From positions 278,406,662 through 278,470,661 of the forward strand of contig NC_090322.1 in NCBI RefSeq assembly GCF_040869045.1: 64,000 bases of DNA. The letters are read 5' to 3'. The notes under the pieces are model-generated. The model worked only from the letters and a program-made list of their open reading frames with translations. It made no database searches and had not been told where the DNA came from. Positions 1 to 11,715 of this stretch are shown here, one piece after another. Within the stretch, counting starts at the first letter, position 1; the number at the start of each line of letters is the position of its first letter. This DNA comes from Eurosta solidaginis (taxonomy: Eukaryota; Arthropoda; Insecta; Diptera; Tephritidae). The translations under genes were made by a program, and so were the position numbers.

Positions 1-340
1 AAAATGTATTCTAATTCGACATTGATATACATACATATATTGTTTATCATAGCAAACTCATTTTAAGTTATTTTTAAAAATATTTACAGAAATGTTTGTT
101 AGATCATAAAAAAGTTTTTTATAAGGAGAAACCCGACGATAGGTACAAAATAAAACTATGCATTTTATGAAACATTCCCGTTTCATGTGCGCTGGTCTAC
201 CCTGGTTTTATGAACGAAACTCTTATAAAGAGTAAAATCTTCGGTTTCGTTGAATTTTTTCAGACCTTATTTCCCGTGGAACGCATGGTTGATTGATCCA
301 ATTTTTCACATTTTTATTTAAATAAAATAAATAATTACTT
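1..340. other. No recognised feature
   Basis: AT-rich non-coding sequence inside the inferred intron. I see no open frame, repeat end or RNA gene. Confidence 0.5.
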
Positions 341-607
341 GACGCGATTTACCTCCGAGAAATTTAGGCCGGGCTTTTCTTCCAATTGGCGGGACATGGT
401 CTATGCTGTCTCCGAACGGCAGCTGAAAGGCAGATGAATTTTCACTGAGAAGCTTTTCATGGATGAAGTACACTTGGAGTGCTTGTGAAACTGCTATCGT
501 TTTTCTATGGTTTTTCTAAATTTTTGGTATTGTTTTGCTCGGGGCTTTTATCCAGGACCTTCGGTGTTGTAGGAGGAAGCACAATACCACCAATCCACGG
601 CTGCCGC
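341..607 (-). repeat. tRNA-derived SINE, degenerate copy
   Basis: On the minus strand the body matches the better copies at 37451-37797 and 62038-62405: a region with a TCCGAACGGC word, a TTTTCACTGAGAAGC word and the pyrimidine-rich CTTTTCTTCCAATT segment on the plus strand. The tRNA-like head is at the right end (about 520-607) and is heavily mutated in both the A-box and B-box areas. Target-site duplications are not clear. Non-autonomous; it would have depended on a partner LINE. Confidence 0.6.
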
Positions 608-2558
608 ACTTTTTATAAAATACAAACAAAATTTGATAACATCTCCTTCTAAATGAATATTACATGAACTACGTCGGTTACAGTAATGAAACTGACACTG
701 TAGCCAAGGCGTTTCAGCACTCAGCATAATACTTTCGCGTAATGAGATAAGGAACTATCAATGTTCACCACAAGAACTAAAAAGTTTCGTTAAGTATCTG
801 TGGTGACCGTAGAGAGAAATCGTTGGCCTTTTCCTTTTGACTGTAAGTGTATATTAAATATTACTAGAGCTCTATCATGGCCAACCAAAAGAGTCCGCAG
901 GGTACTATGCACTTTGAATACCCTCCAAGAGAGGACCCGAAAAAAGTATTTGCGCAGTCTCAAAAAAATCCGTACGGGTGTTTTGAAATTGATTTTTTTT
1001 CGACTGCCGGGGCTGCAATACTCGTTTTTCTGAATTCTTGTTATTGATGTTTTTTTTTATTCCTATTCCCGACTAAGTGAAACGTTTTAACATAAGGTAC
1101 ACAATTCAAAGACAAAATAAATTTAAGTAATCCGTAAACACCCCTCCAAGGAGCTTTTTATAATTCCTTGTGACTCCGTATTTGGTGCGTTTGTAAGGAA
1201 CTTTGTTGTTAATTTTCCAGTTAGGTTGCTCATACGCCCTGGTAGCTCAAATATTAAACAACTAAATAAAGGTTGCATATTTTTCGGAGTCCTGTGGCCT
1301 TGCGCGGGGAGATCTTTTTGTGACAAGCCGCACTCGATTTACCCTGCGATAAACCGTATAAACCCTGCGTATATCTCCATAAACTTATTAATCGTTGGCT
1401 CATAAATTAAGTAGACTTATGCCAAATTCATTTTACAGAGGCTTAATGAAATAATTAGTCGGATTGTTTACATTAACGTCCTATTTGAACTCAATTTTCA
1501 ATACAATATTCAAACTCTTAATTCAAACTCATTATTGCTTTATTGGATGCCAATTAGAGTGAAACATCTAGTCGGGCTTGCTTGCTATTTCCGATTTTAT
1601 TGTCAATCGAACAAATGAAAATCAAAAATTTATTTACGAAAAACAGAAAATTATAAGAATAAAGAGGAAGCGGCTGCTACCTATTTTAACTACTTTTTTT
1701 GTAAGAAACATAATCTTTGTTTTTTTTTTTGCGAAGCCAAAAGCCTTGTGCGAAAAGGAAGAATTAATTATTTTATTAAACGAAATCGTGATCCCATTAA
1801 GTTTCTGTGTGAAATTGGTATTACTGAACCGATCCACAATGCCTTAGGTTGTAATACCTATAAAAAATAGGCGACTGGCTTTTCTTAATTGTTCGAAATT
1901 TTTACATCAAAAAGCAAAATTAATTATACAATTGGGATAAGTATTCACGTATACGAGCTTTATACCTGTCATAGTTGGAGGTAGTGCAGCAAATTTTGAG
2001 CGCGTAAATTTTTTCCAACTTATCGATAGTCCTTTCTTTCTCCACTACGACTAAGAAAATTTGTACACTAAGCTGAGGCTGATAATATTTTCACTACCAG
2101 CATTCAAATTTAGTGAATTTCAGCTTCGCTACCACCATAGCTGAGTGAGGCTGATATTTTTTGCATATTACCAATCAAATATGAGTGAAGGTTGGTGCAT
2201 TAAGCTCTACCCCGTCTCTGTTATCTGCTTATGTGCTTATCATTTATACTCTATTATAAAAATATATTGAACAGAAATAATTTCTAGACAAATAAGTAGA
2301 CCAAATGTTTATTAGTATGGCCCAATATCTTAGCCAAGTTTTAATATACTATTTGTTCAGAACTTCAAACTTAGGTACTGGTTAAATGTTTTCTACTTGC
2401 TTTAAACAATTCTAAACGACGAACGAGTTTCTTAAAAGTATCCCGATTTACGTAATTGAAATTATGAATCAAAATTAATTTTTTAAAGGTTTTGCCGACG
2501 GATAAAGTTCTTAAGCCCACTTGCAGAACACCAAGTTAACCTGAGATAAGGGCTTAAA
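608..2558. other. Intronic sequence, no gene recognised
   Basis: No coding frame longer than about 90 codons has recognisable content. A TATCGATA octamer, the core of the DREF/BEAF-32 type site known from Drosophila, occurs at 2021-2028; on its own this is weak evidence of function. The rest is AT-rich unique-looking DNA. Confidence 0.45.
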
Positions 2559-2689
2559 CTCATACGCAGGGCCGTAGAGAGAAAATCCGGCCCGGACTAA
2601 ACCATTTATGGGCACCATTTAAAAAATCCAACAATACATTTGATTAATTTGAATTAATGTCGTCTCATTCATGAATCATTATTGATGGA

Positions 2690-4349
2690 TTACATCAAAA
2701 AAAATGTTTGACTAAGAGCACAAAAAGAAAACGTCTCGCTCAAATTTCTCATAGCTTCAAAGTGTTCAGTATTGCCAGTGATTACCGAATCAACGATCAC
2801 CAGGAATGTATTGCTTTTAAAATCAGACTCTGAATCATCCGTAATCATCTCATATAAATTATATTTAGAACGTATTTTGGGGTTTCTCTTTCTAATGTCC
2901 GGAACTTTGGCGAAATGTTCAATTGAATAGCAACTGTTTTGCATTCGTTTAAAATTGTTTCCCATTGGTTTCTGATCAACTTCAAATCAGCTAATAAGGC
3001 ATCTAGATGTCTGACCTCAACATCTATGGTGGCGCCTCTAGCTTGGAGGACCACGTTTTTTTCATTAATGGTAGTCAGTATTTTGAACTAAATTGAGGAC
3101 AGAAAGATACATTCGAACTTGTTGATGTACTTGAGAATTCCGGTAACATCTCCGTATGCTTGCGCAGTCAAATTTGGCTTTTGTCTGAAAGACCATGAAG
3201 AAGGCTAGGTACATTTTTTTGAGGATGTCCCAACGTTGTGAACTGCTGCTGAAAAGAGTAAAACACTTTTGTACAACTCCGAAGAAAGTAATTGCAGCCG
3301 TACAACATTCTGCAGTATCAACACCACATAAATTGAGACTGTGGGTTGCACAAGGCAGCATTCGATTTTTTGTCGACAATGTGACCTAGTGCTCCGTTGT
3401 AAGCTCCTTTCATATTGGCGCCGTTATCGTACCCTTGTGCACGTCAATCTTTTAATGGGATTTCATGTTTACCTAGAGTATGGCAAATTAGATCAGCGAT
3501 TTTCTGACCAGTTTTTTGGTTACAATTCACGAAAGCCAAACACCGTTCTTGAATTGTTAAATTTGTTGCTTTCGAATTGAAATGGAGTTAGCGCAAAATG
3601 AACGTAGTCAACGTGGCATAGCATCAACGATAATAGCAAAATACTTGGCTTTCTTGCCTTGCACAAATTTCTATAAACTCGTTCTGAATGTCTGGGGAAA
3701 GATAGTGAACTTGTAAACGTTTGTGCTGTCGTTGTGAAATCCTAACTTTCTCAAAATTATATCTAAGTATCGGATCATAATCGCTTGAGAGATCTTAGAT
3801 GCCCAAAAAAATGTCCATCGTTTCGTTCACCAAGATATATACTTTCGCCTTTGAAAGCTAGGCCTCTTTCACCCAAAAATAAAATTGTGTCCAAAATTCT
3901 ATATAAAATTTCTTTCCACTTTTGAGTTTCAGTGATTAGCTGTTCATTGATAAGTGTATCAATTGTTGTCTCCTTTTGAATTAGATTTTGTAAAGATCAC
4001 ATTGAATATAACATTTAATGTGATCTTGAGTGTTTTCGTGTGATGGCAGTTCATCGTATAGCTTCTTCCATTCCTGGAATTTCGAATATCCGCCAGGACA
4101 ACAAATTTTAGGTCGATTTAAAATATTGATGCTTAACAGACGACATGGTAGGCAATAAAAAGCATTGCTTCTGGCACTCCACACCAACCAGTCACGTTTA
4201 ACTTTCTCTCCATTTGGCAAGATTCTGTTTAACAACGAGGTAGGAAATGCCTCGTCATGACAATCACGTGGAAAAATAACAGGGCACCTTTGACGACCTC
4301 GACGAATTATCTCGTTGACTTCTTCAGATCGCAGGAACTCATTATTCAC
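2690..4349 (-). pseudogene. hAT transposase pseudogene, ZMYM1/DUF4371 type
   Basis: The amino-terminal piece (4349 to 3981) has the TTF-type zinc-binding layout of ZMYM1-like hAT transposases: a DWLVWS motif, then YCLPCRLLS with the paired cysteines, then a W-K-x-L-Y-x-x-L-x-x-H-E-N block and an H-x4-Y motif. Further leftward, pieces at 3065-3379, 2845-3054 and 2690-2965 in shifted frames carry the central DUF4371 and catalytic-domain sequence, recognisable because the same peptides occur in copy 2. Frameshifts and stops break the frame several times and the carboxy-terminal hAT dimerisation block is missing or unrecognisable. Full-length relatives are about 600-800 residues. It cannot encode an active protein as it stands. 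The family normally cuts and pastes hAT elements in the nucleus. Confidence 0.8.
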
Positions 4350-4779
4350 GGTACCGATATCGAAGTCGTTTAAATAATCTGGACTTTGATACAGAGTTGG
4401 TGGTATTGTTGGAAGACTTTTTGAAGATGAGCATTCATCAGTGTCACCACGAAAACTTTACGATATCGGATTCAAGTAAACATACATTTTTGTTTGATAA
4501 TTTTATTGTCTCCTCACTGTTCGAAGGCCCAGGCAAAGAATCATTATCAATAGTCGAATCGGTTCTACTCTGTCCGTCTCTGGGCTACTTCAAGGAAAAA
4601 GGATCGGAAATACTAATATAGGCAAATTTGTATACCAAATTTCAGGCAAATCGAATAGGACGTATGTAAATAGGTATGTGGCTATTATTAATTCATGTCT
4701 TTATTTCGGCTTCGCATGCATTCTTACCAGGTTGTTGCGACTAAATCGAATATCATACTGAAAATTACTTTAGAGCTCT

Positions 4780-5010
4780 CAGCAACAGCTTTCATTTGAT
4801 ATCCATATTACCCACACATTCTAGTGTTACCCTGATCCACGTTTTGGCCTATATCTCGAGACCTTAGTCACCAATAGGTATGAAAACTACCCTGTACTAA
4901 AGCACTCATCAACAGCTTTCATTTGTTATACATATTCTATAAACACATTCTAGGGGTACCCGGCTCCACGATTCAGCCTATATCTCGAGACCCTGTACGT
5001 CGATAGCAAC
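4780..5010. repeat. Two ~130-bp minisatellite units inside hAT copy 1
   Basis: Two successive units contain the ordered words CAGCTTTCATTTG, ACACATTCTAG, TCCACG and TATATCTCGAGACC. The same ordered words in opposite orientation form the larger array at 24430-25345, in a different transposon family. Two further units are at about 52300-52500. Confidence 0.65.
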
Positions 5011-5362
5011 CAAACCTGTGTAATAAACACCGCGTGAGGTATACGCAACATATGTGGAACAAAATCGACCGAAGCATCTCTTCAAACACCGGCGACCAAC
5101 TAACACACATTTTAGCCTTTCTTTTTATATACATATGTATATACATATATTTTTATTTTTCACACTTCACTATAATAGTAAAACGAAATGCAGATATTCG
5201 TTGCTTTTGAAATTCGGCTTCAAAATTTCACATGGAACAACTAAGGAATCTCCTGAATTAAAACAAATGTCTTAACACCTCTAAATCGCGGGGTCCCGCA
5301 GAAACCCCGGGCCCGGGGAATCCCCCCATTCCCCCTCCCCTATCGCCGGGCCTGCTCATACT

Positions 5363-7439
5363 CAACTCTGTGTTAAAAAGATAACTTGCCGGGCCTTTTT
5401 CATAAAAAATTCAAAAGGCTTATACAACTTTTTAAAATTACCATTTCTTAATGTTTTAAACTTATAACAATTTTATAAAACGTACCATGAAAATAAAATT
5501 CTCAGCACAAAAATTTTAAAAATTATCAAGAAGTAACGCTGGTATTTATACGGTTTTTCAAAAAAATTAATTTTTTAATTACATCTGTTAACAATAAAAC
5601 GTGCTTTGTATTTTGATGGAATATTTTGTGGAGTCTAATAGGGATAGGGAAATTCTGAGAGAATTAAAACAGTAGCAGTTTTTTTTAATTGTTATCTATT
5701 TGTATAAGACTCGTATAAGGTACATATAAGTTTTCTAAAGGCCAATCCCACCCAATTTTCAGCGCAAGTAAAAAGTAAACTTTCAGTTTGCAGGTAAAGT
5801 CATAATGGCTTTATTATACTTCCGAAATCTTTTTCATAGAAGTGTACAAATTTTTGTGAAGACTGGGTCGAAATAAGCGCTCCGAGGGCTCTGTCCAGTG
5901 ACCATGCGTGGTGCAATGGAAGCGGATATGTCCAGAAATATTAAATACGAATGTCTTTTTACACAAGTAGATACAAGTCACGAGACGACAAATTTTCGTT
6001 AGCTGTGGCATCACACAAAACCTTCGAATGCGCCTCAAACAATAGCCATGGTCCATCCAACACCATACAACTCAAATTTACGGTTTACAGGTATTGCTTC
6101 CACTTCGTTTAGGAAGAATACCATTATGGCACAGCATCACAGATGGTGTTGTTATTGACTGTGACATTCTCGACATGAGCTCAGGTTCTCCGGCCAGTAT
6201 AAAGAGGGGAAAAGTATGTCGTGCAGCGAGAAACGGCAACGCAAGGAAGGTAATTTTGTTATCAATTGAAAGTTTAACATTTCAACTTGTATCAACACCG
6301 AATATTATGTCAGCCCAGAAATTCTTTGGACGGAGCAGTAAACAGGGAAGATTTTTAGTCCTTAGCTGAATGATTTTTATGCAGCCATAGCTCGAACGAC
6401 TTCGTGTGTAGGAATTTCATTGCCGTTAGAGAACTACTAAACCCAAGAGATCCCGATTAGTTAGGTATTAAGATGCGTATATTTTGAGTTTCGGTGTTTT
6501 TGAAATATATACGTATAACCCACACGTAGCTCTGAAGGGAATAATAAAGTAATAAAAAATCCTAATTTGTGCCTTTATGCATAATTCCGCGTTCCGTAGT
6601 TTAATATTCGCCAAACTGTATATCAGATTCATAAAAACATCCACCACTATGTAGAGTTGCCTAAGTACTTAAGAGTTTCAAGCTTTTGACCAAGTATATA
6701 TGTACTTAAATGTACACAGACACAAGCTAACAATTATAATACACACCTTTTGCGGCTTACTTTTCTATAGTAATATAATAATCTAAATCAAGTGTCTTAA
6801 ACGGCTCCAGGTTTGAGGAACTCGTTCTTAAAGACGCGAAAGCAAGTACTTCTGCCATATATACTTTCCATTTGTTTCTTATAAAAATCAGACTTAAACT
6901 GTGCTTTGTTTTAAGGTTAACTTTAGGCCGATGTACGTCACTTCAAGCATACTTTTGGATACCAATATGCGCCTAAAAGTATGTACCAAATACTAAAACG
7001 TAAGTACATATGTATGTACCAATTATTATAATCAAAAAATGGTTTTTACGGATACGACAAATACCTTAGCCCTATCTTGATATTCATGTGCAAACATGTC
7101 TTTGTTAACTAAAACGGAAAATAAACGAAGTTGTTACAATTTCTTAGTGTTTCACCTATGAGTTGGTGTAGAAATACGAGCACATGAAAGTCATATCAGT
7201 ATATGTATGTAGTTGCCTCGTCCATAGTTTTACTTTGGAACCATTAAAAATTCATGAAAACTCGGTCCGCATCTTGTTCTACGGAATTTTGAGCTAAAAT
7301 ATACATCTTTTAATTGAATGAGTTCGTTTGGGTAGAAAATTGCTCAACACATTAACTGTCGGGCTACAGTGAAAGCCGCCAAAAATTATTTCCATTCGCG
7401 TTTGAATGAATGGGCTTCTCTTCCAATTTGCGTTGTAGT
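5363..7439. other. Intronic sequence, no gene recognised
   Basis: There are several short open frames (for example 5814-6056 on minus, 6094-6369 on plus) but none has a domain I recognise, and none shows splice partners or codon bias. I call nothing here beyond AT-rich sequence and short ATGTATGTA microsatellite runs near 7010 and 7200. Confidence 0.4.
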
Positions 7440-8316
7440 TGTTCTTGTAGCAGTGCTTAGCCCCATTCAATAGGTGACACTACTCAAAAATTTTCATCAA
7501 TATCCTCTAACGGAAGTCGAGGGAAACCTGCAGTCTCAACAGGGGTGGGCCAGAGAGAAAGGTGGTGTTAGAGGTGTTGGTTCCACATTGCAATTGAAAA
7601 GATGGTTGGTGTCATGGACACATGGGGACACATTGAAAACAGGACATTCATTATGTATGTATGTCGGTTGATTCTGGAGAGGTAAAAGCTTAACCTGTTA
7701 CATTATACAGATCGAAGTTGAGCTAGAGTGACGCGCTTCTCCCTGGGGATGTTGTTTTCCTCTACTGCGAGTTCAAGGTATTTGACTTTAAGAAATTGGT
7801 TCGCCAAGCAATCCTTGGCATAGGGTTCCGACGCCTTTTTTGGATATCACTGAGAACCTCTTTCCGCTTTTCTTTTATCTACATACGGATTAGTTCTCAG
7901 GTGCCATATTACCTCATAATGCTTGCGGAGGTGTCTTCTTAAGTCTCTGGCAGGCGGGGCCTCTTCAATAAGATGTTTGTTGGGATGCCCAGATTTCTGG
8001 GTATTCCAAAGAGACTGTTTGTTCATTTCATTTCTCTTTCTAATACTCTCGTCTCACTGTATAGATTTTGTTCATGGGACATAAGATGACAGCTCATAGC
8101 AGCTCTGAAAGTAGTATTTTGACAGGCCTGTACTTTTTTCCTGTGAGTTACCCTTAGGCTAGGCGACCATTTCGGGGACGCGTAGTATACAAGCGGTCTA
8201 CCAATTGCTTCGTAAGTGGTAATGAGCGTATCTTTATCTTTACCCCAAGTGCATCGGGCCAGGGATTCGAGGATTTTATTTCGGTCGTGCTCCTCTTTGG
8301 ATTTTCCCTGCAAACT
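7440..8316 (-). pseudogene. Degenerate non-LTR retrotransposon, RT carboxy-terminal fragment
   Basis: On the minus strand, 8313 to 8023 encodes a 96-residue piece with the pattern L-x-x-L-A-x-C-T-W-G-K-D-K-x-T-L-x-x-T-Y-x-A-I-G-R, followed by Y-A-S-P-x-W-S-P-S-L and QACQNTTFRAA. This is the conserved block just after the reverse transcriptase fingers/palm in Jockey- and I-like elements. Leftward of 8023 the similarity continues in broken frames to about 7440. No RT catalytic FADD/YADD box is present, so this is a 5'-truncated and decayed remnant. It lies next to SINE debris inside the inferred Bar intron. Confidence 0.7.
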
Positions 8317-8480
8317 TGCGGGACGGACCTATATGTTTTATGCCGACTATGATCGGCAAGGCAGATGAAATTTCACTGAGAAGCTTGTCATGGCAGCAAT
8401 ACCTCAGGAGTGTTCACGCATTCCTTGTGTTTGGGCGGTAAAATTGAAGTGACCCCCGTTTGTTATAAAAAATAAAAAAA
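8316..8480 (-). repeat. tRNA-derived SINE body fragment
   Basis: Contains the GCGGGACGGACCTATATG and ATTTCACTGAGAAGCTTG words in the same order as the minus-strand SINE at 62038-62405. The head is absent. Confidence 0.55.
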
Positions 8481-8659
8481 AAGGTTTGGAAACCTCTTTT
8501 AATTGGAAATTCATATGGAAATGTAATTTTAAAATCTTTATAAACCATTTTTATTTTTTATGAGTGTGGGGGTGAGATTACCAAATAAGTTGGCCGGTGA
8601 TATAAGCGCAGGGTTCTAGCCTAAGTGATGTCACGGGGGCAAGTGACATAAATCTACCT

Positions 8660-8762
8660 TAGAAAAGTTTATCTAAACAGGGTTGCCCCCCGGCAAACCC
8701 TCCACGAAAAGTTCATAGCAACATTGTGTGTGTAGATGCTGTTTTGACTCGACATAAAGTAT
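8660..8762 (+). repeat. tRNA-derived SINE body fragment
   Basis: Matches the body of the plus-strand SINE copies from the TTTCTAAGC region through GATGC-GTT--GACTCGGCATAAA, strongly degraded. No head, no target duplication. Confidence 0.4.
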
Positions 8763-9232
8763 ATAATATCAAAAAAAAAAAAAAATGTACGCGATTTATC
8801 TCCGATTTAACTCTCAGAAAACGTTGGAAAAACGCCCTATCTCAGAGTTTGTTTCAAAAACGCCCTATCTGAGCTCAATTTCAATACAATTTCATATTAG
8901 CTAGGTGTTTATGAAACAAATTCTTAGGTCAGGCGATCTTCAACCGAATTCTGAGATAAGGCGTTTTTGAGCAAATTTTTTAAATAAGGAGTTATTAAAC
9001 CTTTCCTGAGATAAACGTCTATCGAAACGGCAGCTGGGATAGGGTGATATCTCACACAGTAGTCGATATGGACTTTTTAACTGAAAATAAGTCTGCATTA
9101 CGAAAGTTCGCGGTGATTGGGGCAGAAACGGTGATCCTAACTGTTAAATAAAATTCTGGCCCGAGCCTTTCTCAAGCTCTTTCGGCCTGTGCCTTCTATT
9201 GGTCACCCCGCCCACTACAAACTGAATCTCAC
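8763..9232. other. Proximal intron downstream of the Bar exon
   Basis: No repeat end or frame recognised. The words AAAAACGCC and CTGAGATAAG recur several times between 8810 and 9010 in both orientations, suggesting a small decayed inverted-repeat element, but I cannot delimit it. Confidence 0.35.
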
Positions 9233-9238
9233 CTCACC
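9231..9238 (-). other. Splice donor(s) of Bar exon 1
   Basis: The minus strand reads AATGGTGAGGTGAGATTC. Two overlapping GT donors are possible. GAG|GTGAGA (exon ends at 9233, phase 0) fits the insect consensus better; ATG|GTGAGG (exon ends at 9238, phase 1) is 5 bases upstream. Only one can be in frame with the next exon, which is outside the window. Confidence 0.7.
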
Positions 9239-9916
9239 ATTACTACAAACACTGTTGTCATCCAGGGGACCGCTACTCTCGATTTCACTGTCACAATCCT
9301 CATTATCTTGGTAATCGCTATTATTATCAAGTTCTCGTACGGCGGCGGCTGCATTCGCATAGTGTTGTTGCATTGCTGCTGCGTATTGAGCTACATTTAA
9401 GCCATTTGATCCGATTTGTGTTGCACCGACGGGAAAATGAATTTTATGCGCAACGGCAGCAGCAGCCGCTGCAGCATTGACAGGCGTTTGAGTATGTAAC
9501 GGTAGTAAATTATGTGATGGCGCCCGCACATGCAACATTTGTGGTTGTTGTACATGACCCGAGTGTTGATGAGAGTTTAGTACGTTTGGTGGTGGCGGGG
9601 GCTGTTGTGCAGGCATTCCTGATTCAAGTGATGGCTGTAAACGTTGAATATATGAAAAATGTCCACCATTGTTGCTATTGGCTTGATTGTTATTGTTGAT
9701 ATTTTGTTGTTGTTGCTGCTGTTGATGTTTGTAAAATGCAGCAGCCGCCGCTACATTGGCTGCATTGGCAGCCTCAACGGCAGCAGCAGCTGCACTACCA
9801 GCCAATATATCGTTGATCATAAACCGCGAACGATTTGGTTTTAAATTCGACATTTTTTGTTGTTGTTCACTCACTGAATTTGGTGAAGGTGTTATAATTG
9901 TTACTGAATCTTTCAT
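9233..9916 (-). CDS. B-H1: BarH1-like homeobox protein, first coding exon
   Basis: The exon encodes the first 228 residues of a Bar-class homeodomain transcription factor, a nuclear regulator known in Drosophila for eye, sensory-organ and leg patterning. I start at the ATG at 9916 because it gives MKDS, the start of Drosophila B-H1 as I remember it; the upstream in-frame GTG is not a eukaryotic start. Residues 26-40 (KPNRSRFMINDILAG) are the FIL/Eh1-like repression motif. Alanine-rich tracts lie at about 42-60, 148-154 and 189-192, a glutamine run at 65-71 coded by mixed CAA/CAG, asparagine-rich sequence at 72-83, and prolines at 106-110. NGLNVAQYAAAMQQHYA (171-187) and an acidic NEDCDS/SVCSNG stretch near the end are B-H hallmarks. 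The homeodomain itself is not here and must be in a later exon to the left. B-H1 rather than B-H2 rests on the amino-terminal start and is less certain than Bar-class membership. Confidence 0.85.
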
Positions 9917-11715
9917 TTCCACACCTTTTTTTTTAAATTGGAAATATCACGATTTGTTCACACTATACCTTTTTATTCAAATATAATTTTTATTTTCGTT
10001 AACAAATAGTTATTTTTTTAATACATACATATGCTTTTAAATATATTTCACATTCCTGTTAAATCGTATTATAATCACATTAACATATTTTTTTCTCTTG
10101 TTTTTTTTTTTTTTTTTTGTGATCGAAACGGATTTTCGCGGAGTAAAACTTTCATCGTCACCGTCAAAACCAGACTAACCACACCTGCATGCATTCCAGA
10201 TACAAAAGTATCTCATTCAACTGGCGTTTGACTTTAGTTGTGTTAAACCAGTTAATGGTGGTAGTGTTTGATGCGCTGTACACACACCCACACATACCTA
10301 TATATATATGCGTCTTTAAAGGTCCAACACTATATCCAATGTCTTTCCTATTCATTCATACCCGTTGTAAAGCCGCCATGTTTTATGCTCTCTCCGCCTT
10401 AAATCCTACGGTTTCGTTTTATACCATGAATGTATGGTTTTTTTTTTCATTTACTTAATCACACACTCATACATACATACGTTTGCTATTTCCAACACAA
10501 GGGGAAGGTCTGAGGTGTATTTAAACGAAATTTAATTTCGTTTTGTATTTATTCAACAATGTTTACATATCCACCTGCATACATACTCGTAGCTTCATAT
10601 CACAAAATATAATTTATTTATTAATTAAATTTGAAGTTGTCAAATGATATGGTAGAGTGGTATTTATATTAATTGTAAACTGTACTGGTGGTAGAGGGGT
10701 ATTATGGGGGCCGATGAATATCCTTGTGCGTGGTGAAATGGTGAAATTGAAATTGAAGTGCTATAAATTTATAGGAAGTTTTTGTATGTGAAGTTTTCCG
10801 TATGAAAATCTATGTGTATACAAAAACCGATGCTGAATCTGAAAGGCTCATATTTGTATTTTATTTTAGTTAATTAGCTCTCGATAGTAATTCTTAAGAG
10901 AGACAGTTACAAGATATTTAGATAGCATTTCAAAAAATTATGATCCTTCCCTACTTTTGCTTGGTAGTAGATCCTCAGTTCAACTCCGGGTAATATGAAA
11001 AATGCAATCTTATAGGTACGTTACAACGAAAATTATGTCACGCTTTTATCACAGGCAAGTTAGTGTATATTGCACTGCAGGGCGTGGTCACAATAATGGA
11101 GCAGGCCCAGCGATACCAACAACGGGCAGTTATGGACTATTATAAACAGTGCCGCTGAAAATTTTTTGTATTGAAGAGGAAAAAATTTACAATGAAATTT
11201 ATTTTGTGGTTAAAAAAAATAAAAGATAAAATTTCAAACATTTAAAAGTTACGGTTTCGAGTCACAAAACGTCGTTTGAGTTTGGCCATTATTATACTTA
11301 ATTCTCATACATTGACCTTTAGCCACAGTTTATGTCAGAATATACTTTATTTAAAACAGAAATATAAACATCAGATGCTGTATTCAAATGATCACAGTCA
11401 TAGATACTAAACCATATTTTATCCAACCCAACAATTTCACTCACGGCAAGTTGATATTTACATACTTCAATTGTTACGAAGCAGGGAAAGCAACCAAATA
11501 TTATAAAAAACTTCTGTAATTAACTATCCAATTTTAAATAGAGTAAGTATGTTATTTAAGAAACTAACAAAGAGAATTGTAAGCGCTCATTTCTGCATGA
11601 GATAACTTTTTGAAAAACTTTGATTTGCGCTGACACCGTGTTTCGCTAAAGCCTTCAGGTGATGTTAATAGCCAGTCAGGAAAGTATGTTAGTCTACAAT
11701 AACCTGCACTACTTT
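9917..11715 (-). promoter_or_regulatory. Bar gene 5' flank: 5'UTR and probable promoter region
   Basis: This is the sequence immediately upstream of the MKDS start on the minus strand. It is AT-rich with poly-T runs (10101-10118 on plus), short microsatellites (around 10290-10310 and 10460-10480) and no transposon end that I can recognise, which is unusual for this window. No clear TATA box or initiator could be assigned, so the transcription start is not placed. Regulatory function is inferred from position only. Confidence 0.4.

Larger units (their letters stand above)
2567..5354 (-). mobile_element. hAT DNA transposon, copy 1 (inactivated)
   Basis: The left end begins CAGGGCCGTAGAGAG and the right end, read inward on the minus strand, begins CAGGCCCGGCGAT, giving imperfect terminal inverted repeats. 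The flanking octamers CTCATACG (2559-2566) and CTCATACT (5355-5362) match at 7 of 8 positions, as expected for the 8-bp duplication of hAT elements. The same ends bound the sister copy at 13808-17113. The transposase reads leftward and is broken. An extra segment of about 600 bp (roughly 4555-5190), missing from the sister copy, is also present in the fragment at 52090-52764. Confidence 0.85.
1..9232 (-). other. Probable first intron of the Bar homeobox gene (open at window edge)
   Basis: The Bar exon at 9233-9916 ends in a GTGAG-type splice donor and lacks the homeodomain, which in this family lies further downstream. The remaining exons must therefore lie leftward on the minus strand. No homeodomain-coding sequence is visible between 1 and 9232, so the intron is inferred to be at least 9.2 kb. 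It is filled by transposon remnants annotated separately. That it is one uninterrupted intron is inference. Confidence 0.65.

Noticed and set aside
5814..6056. 80-codon minus-strand frame rich in Cys and His
   Set aside because: The Cys/His spacing does not fit a zinc finger I know, and there is no splice context or neighbouring coding sequence.
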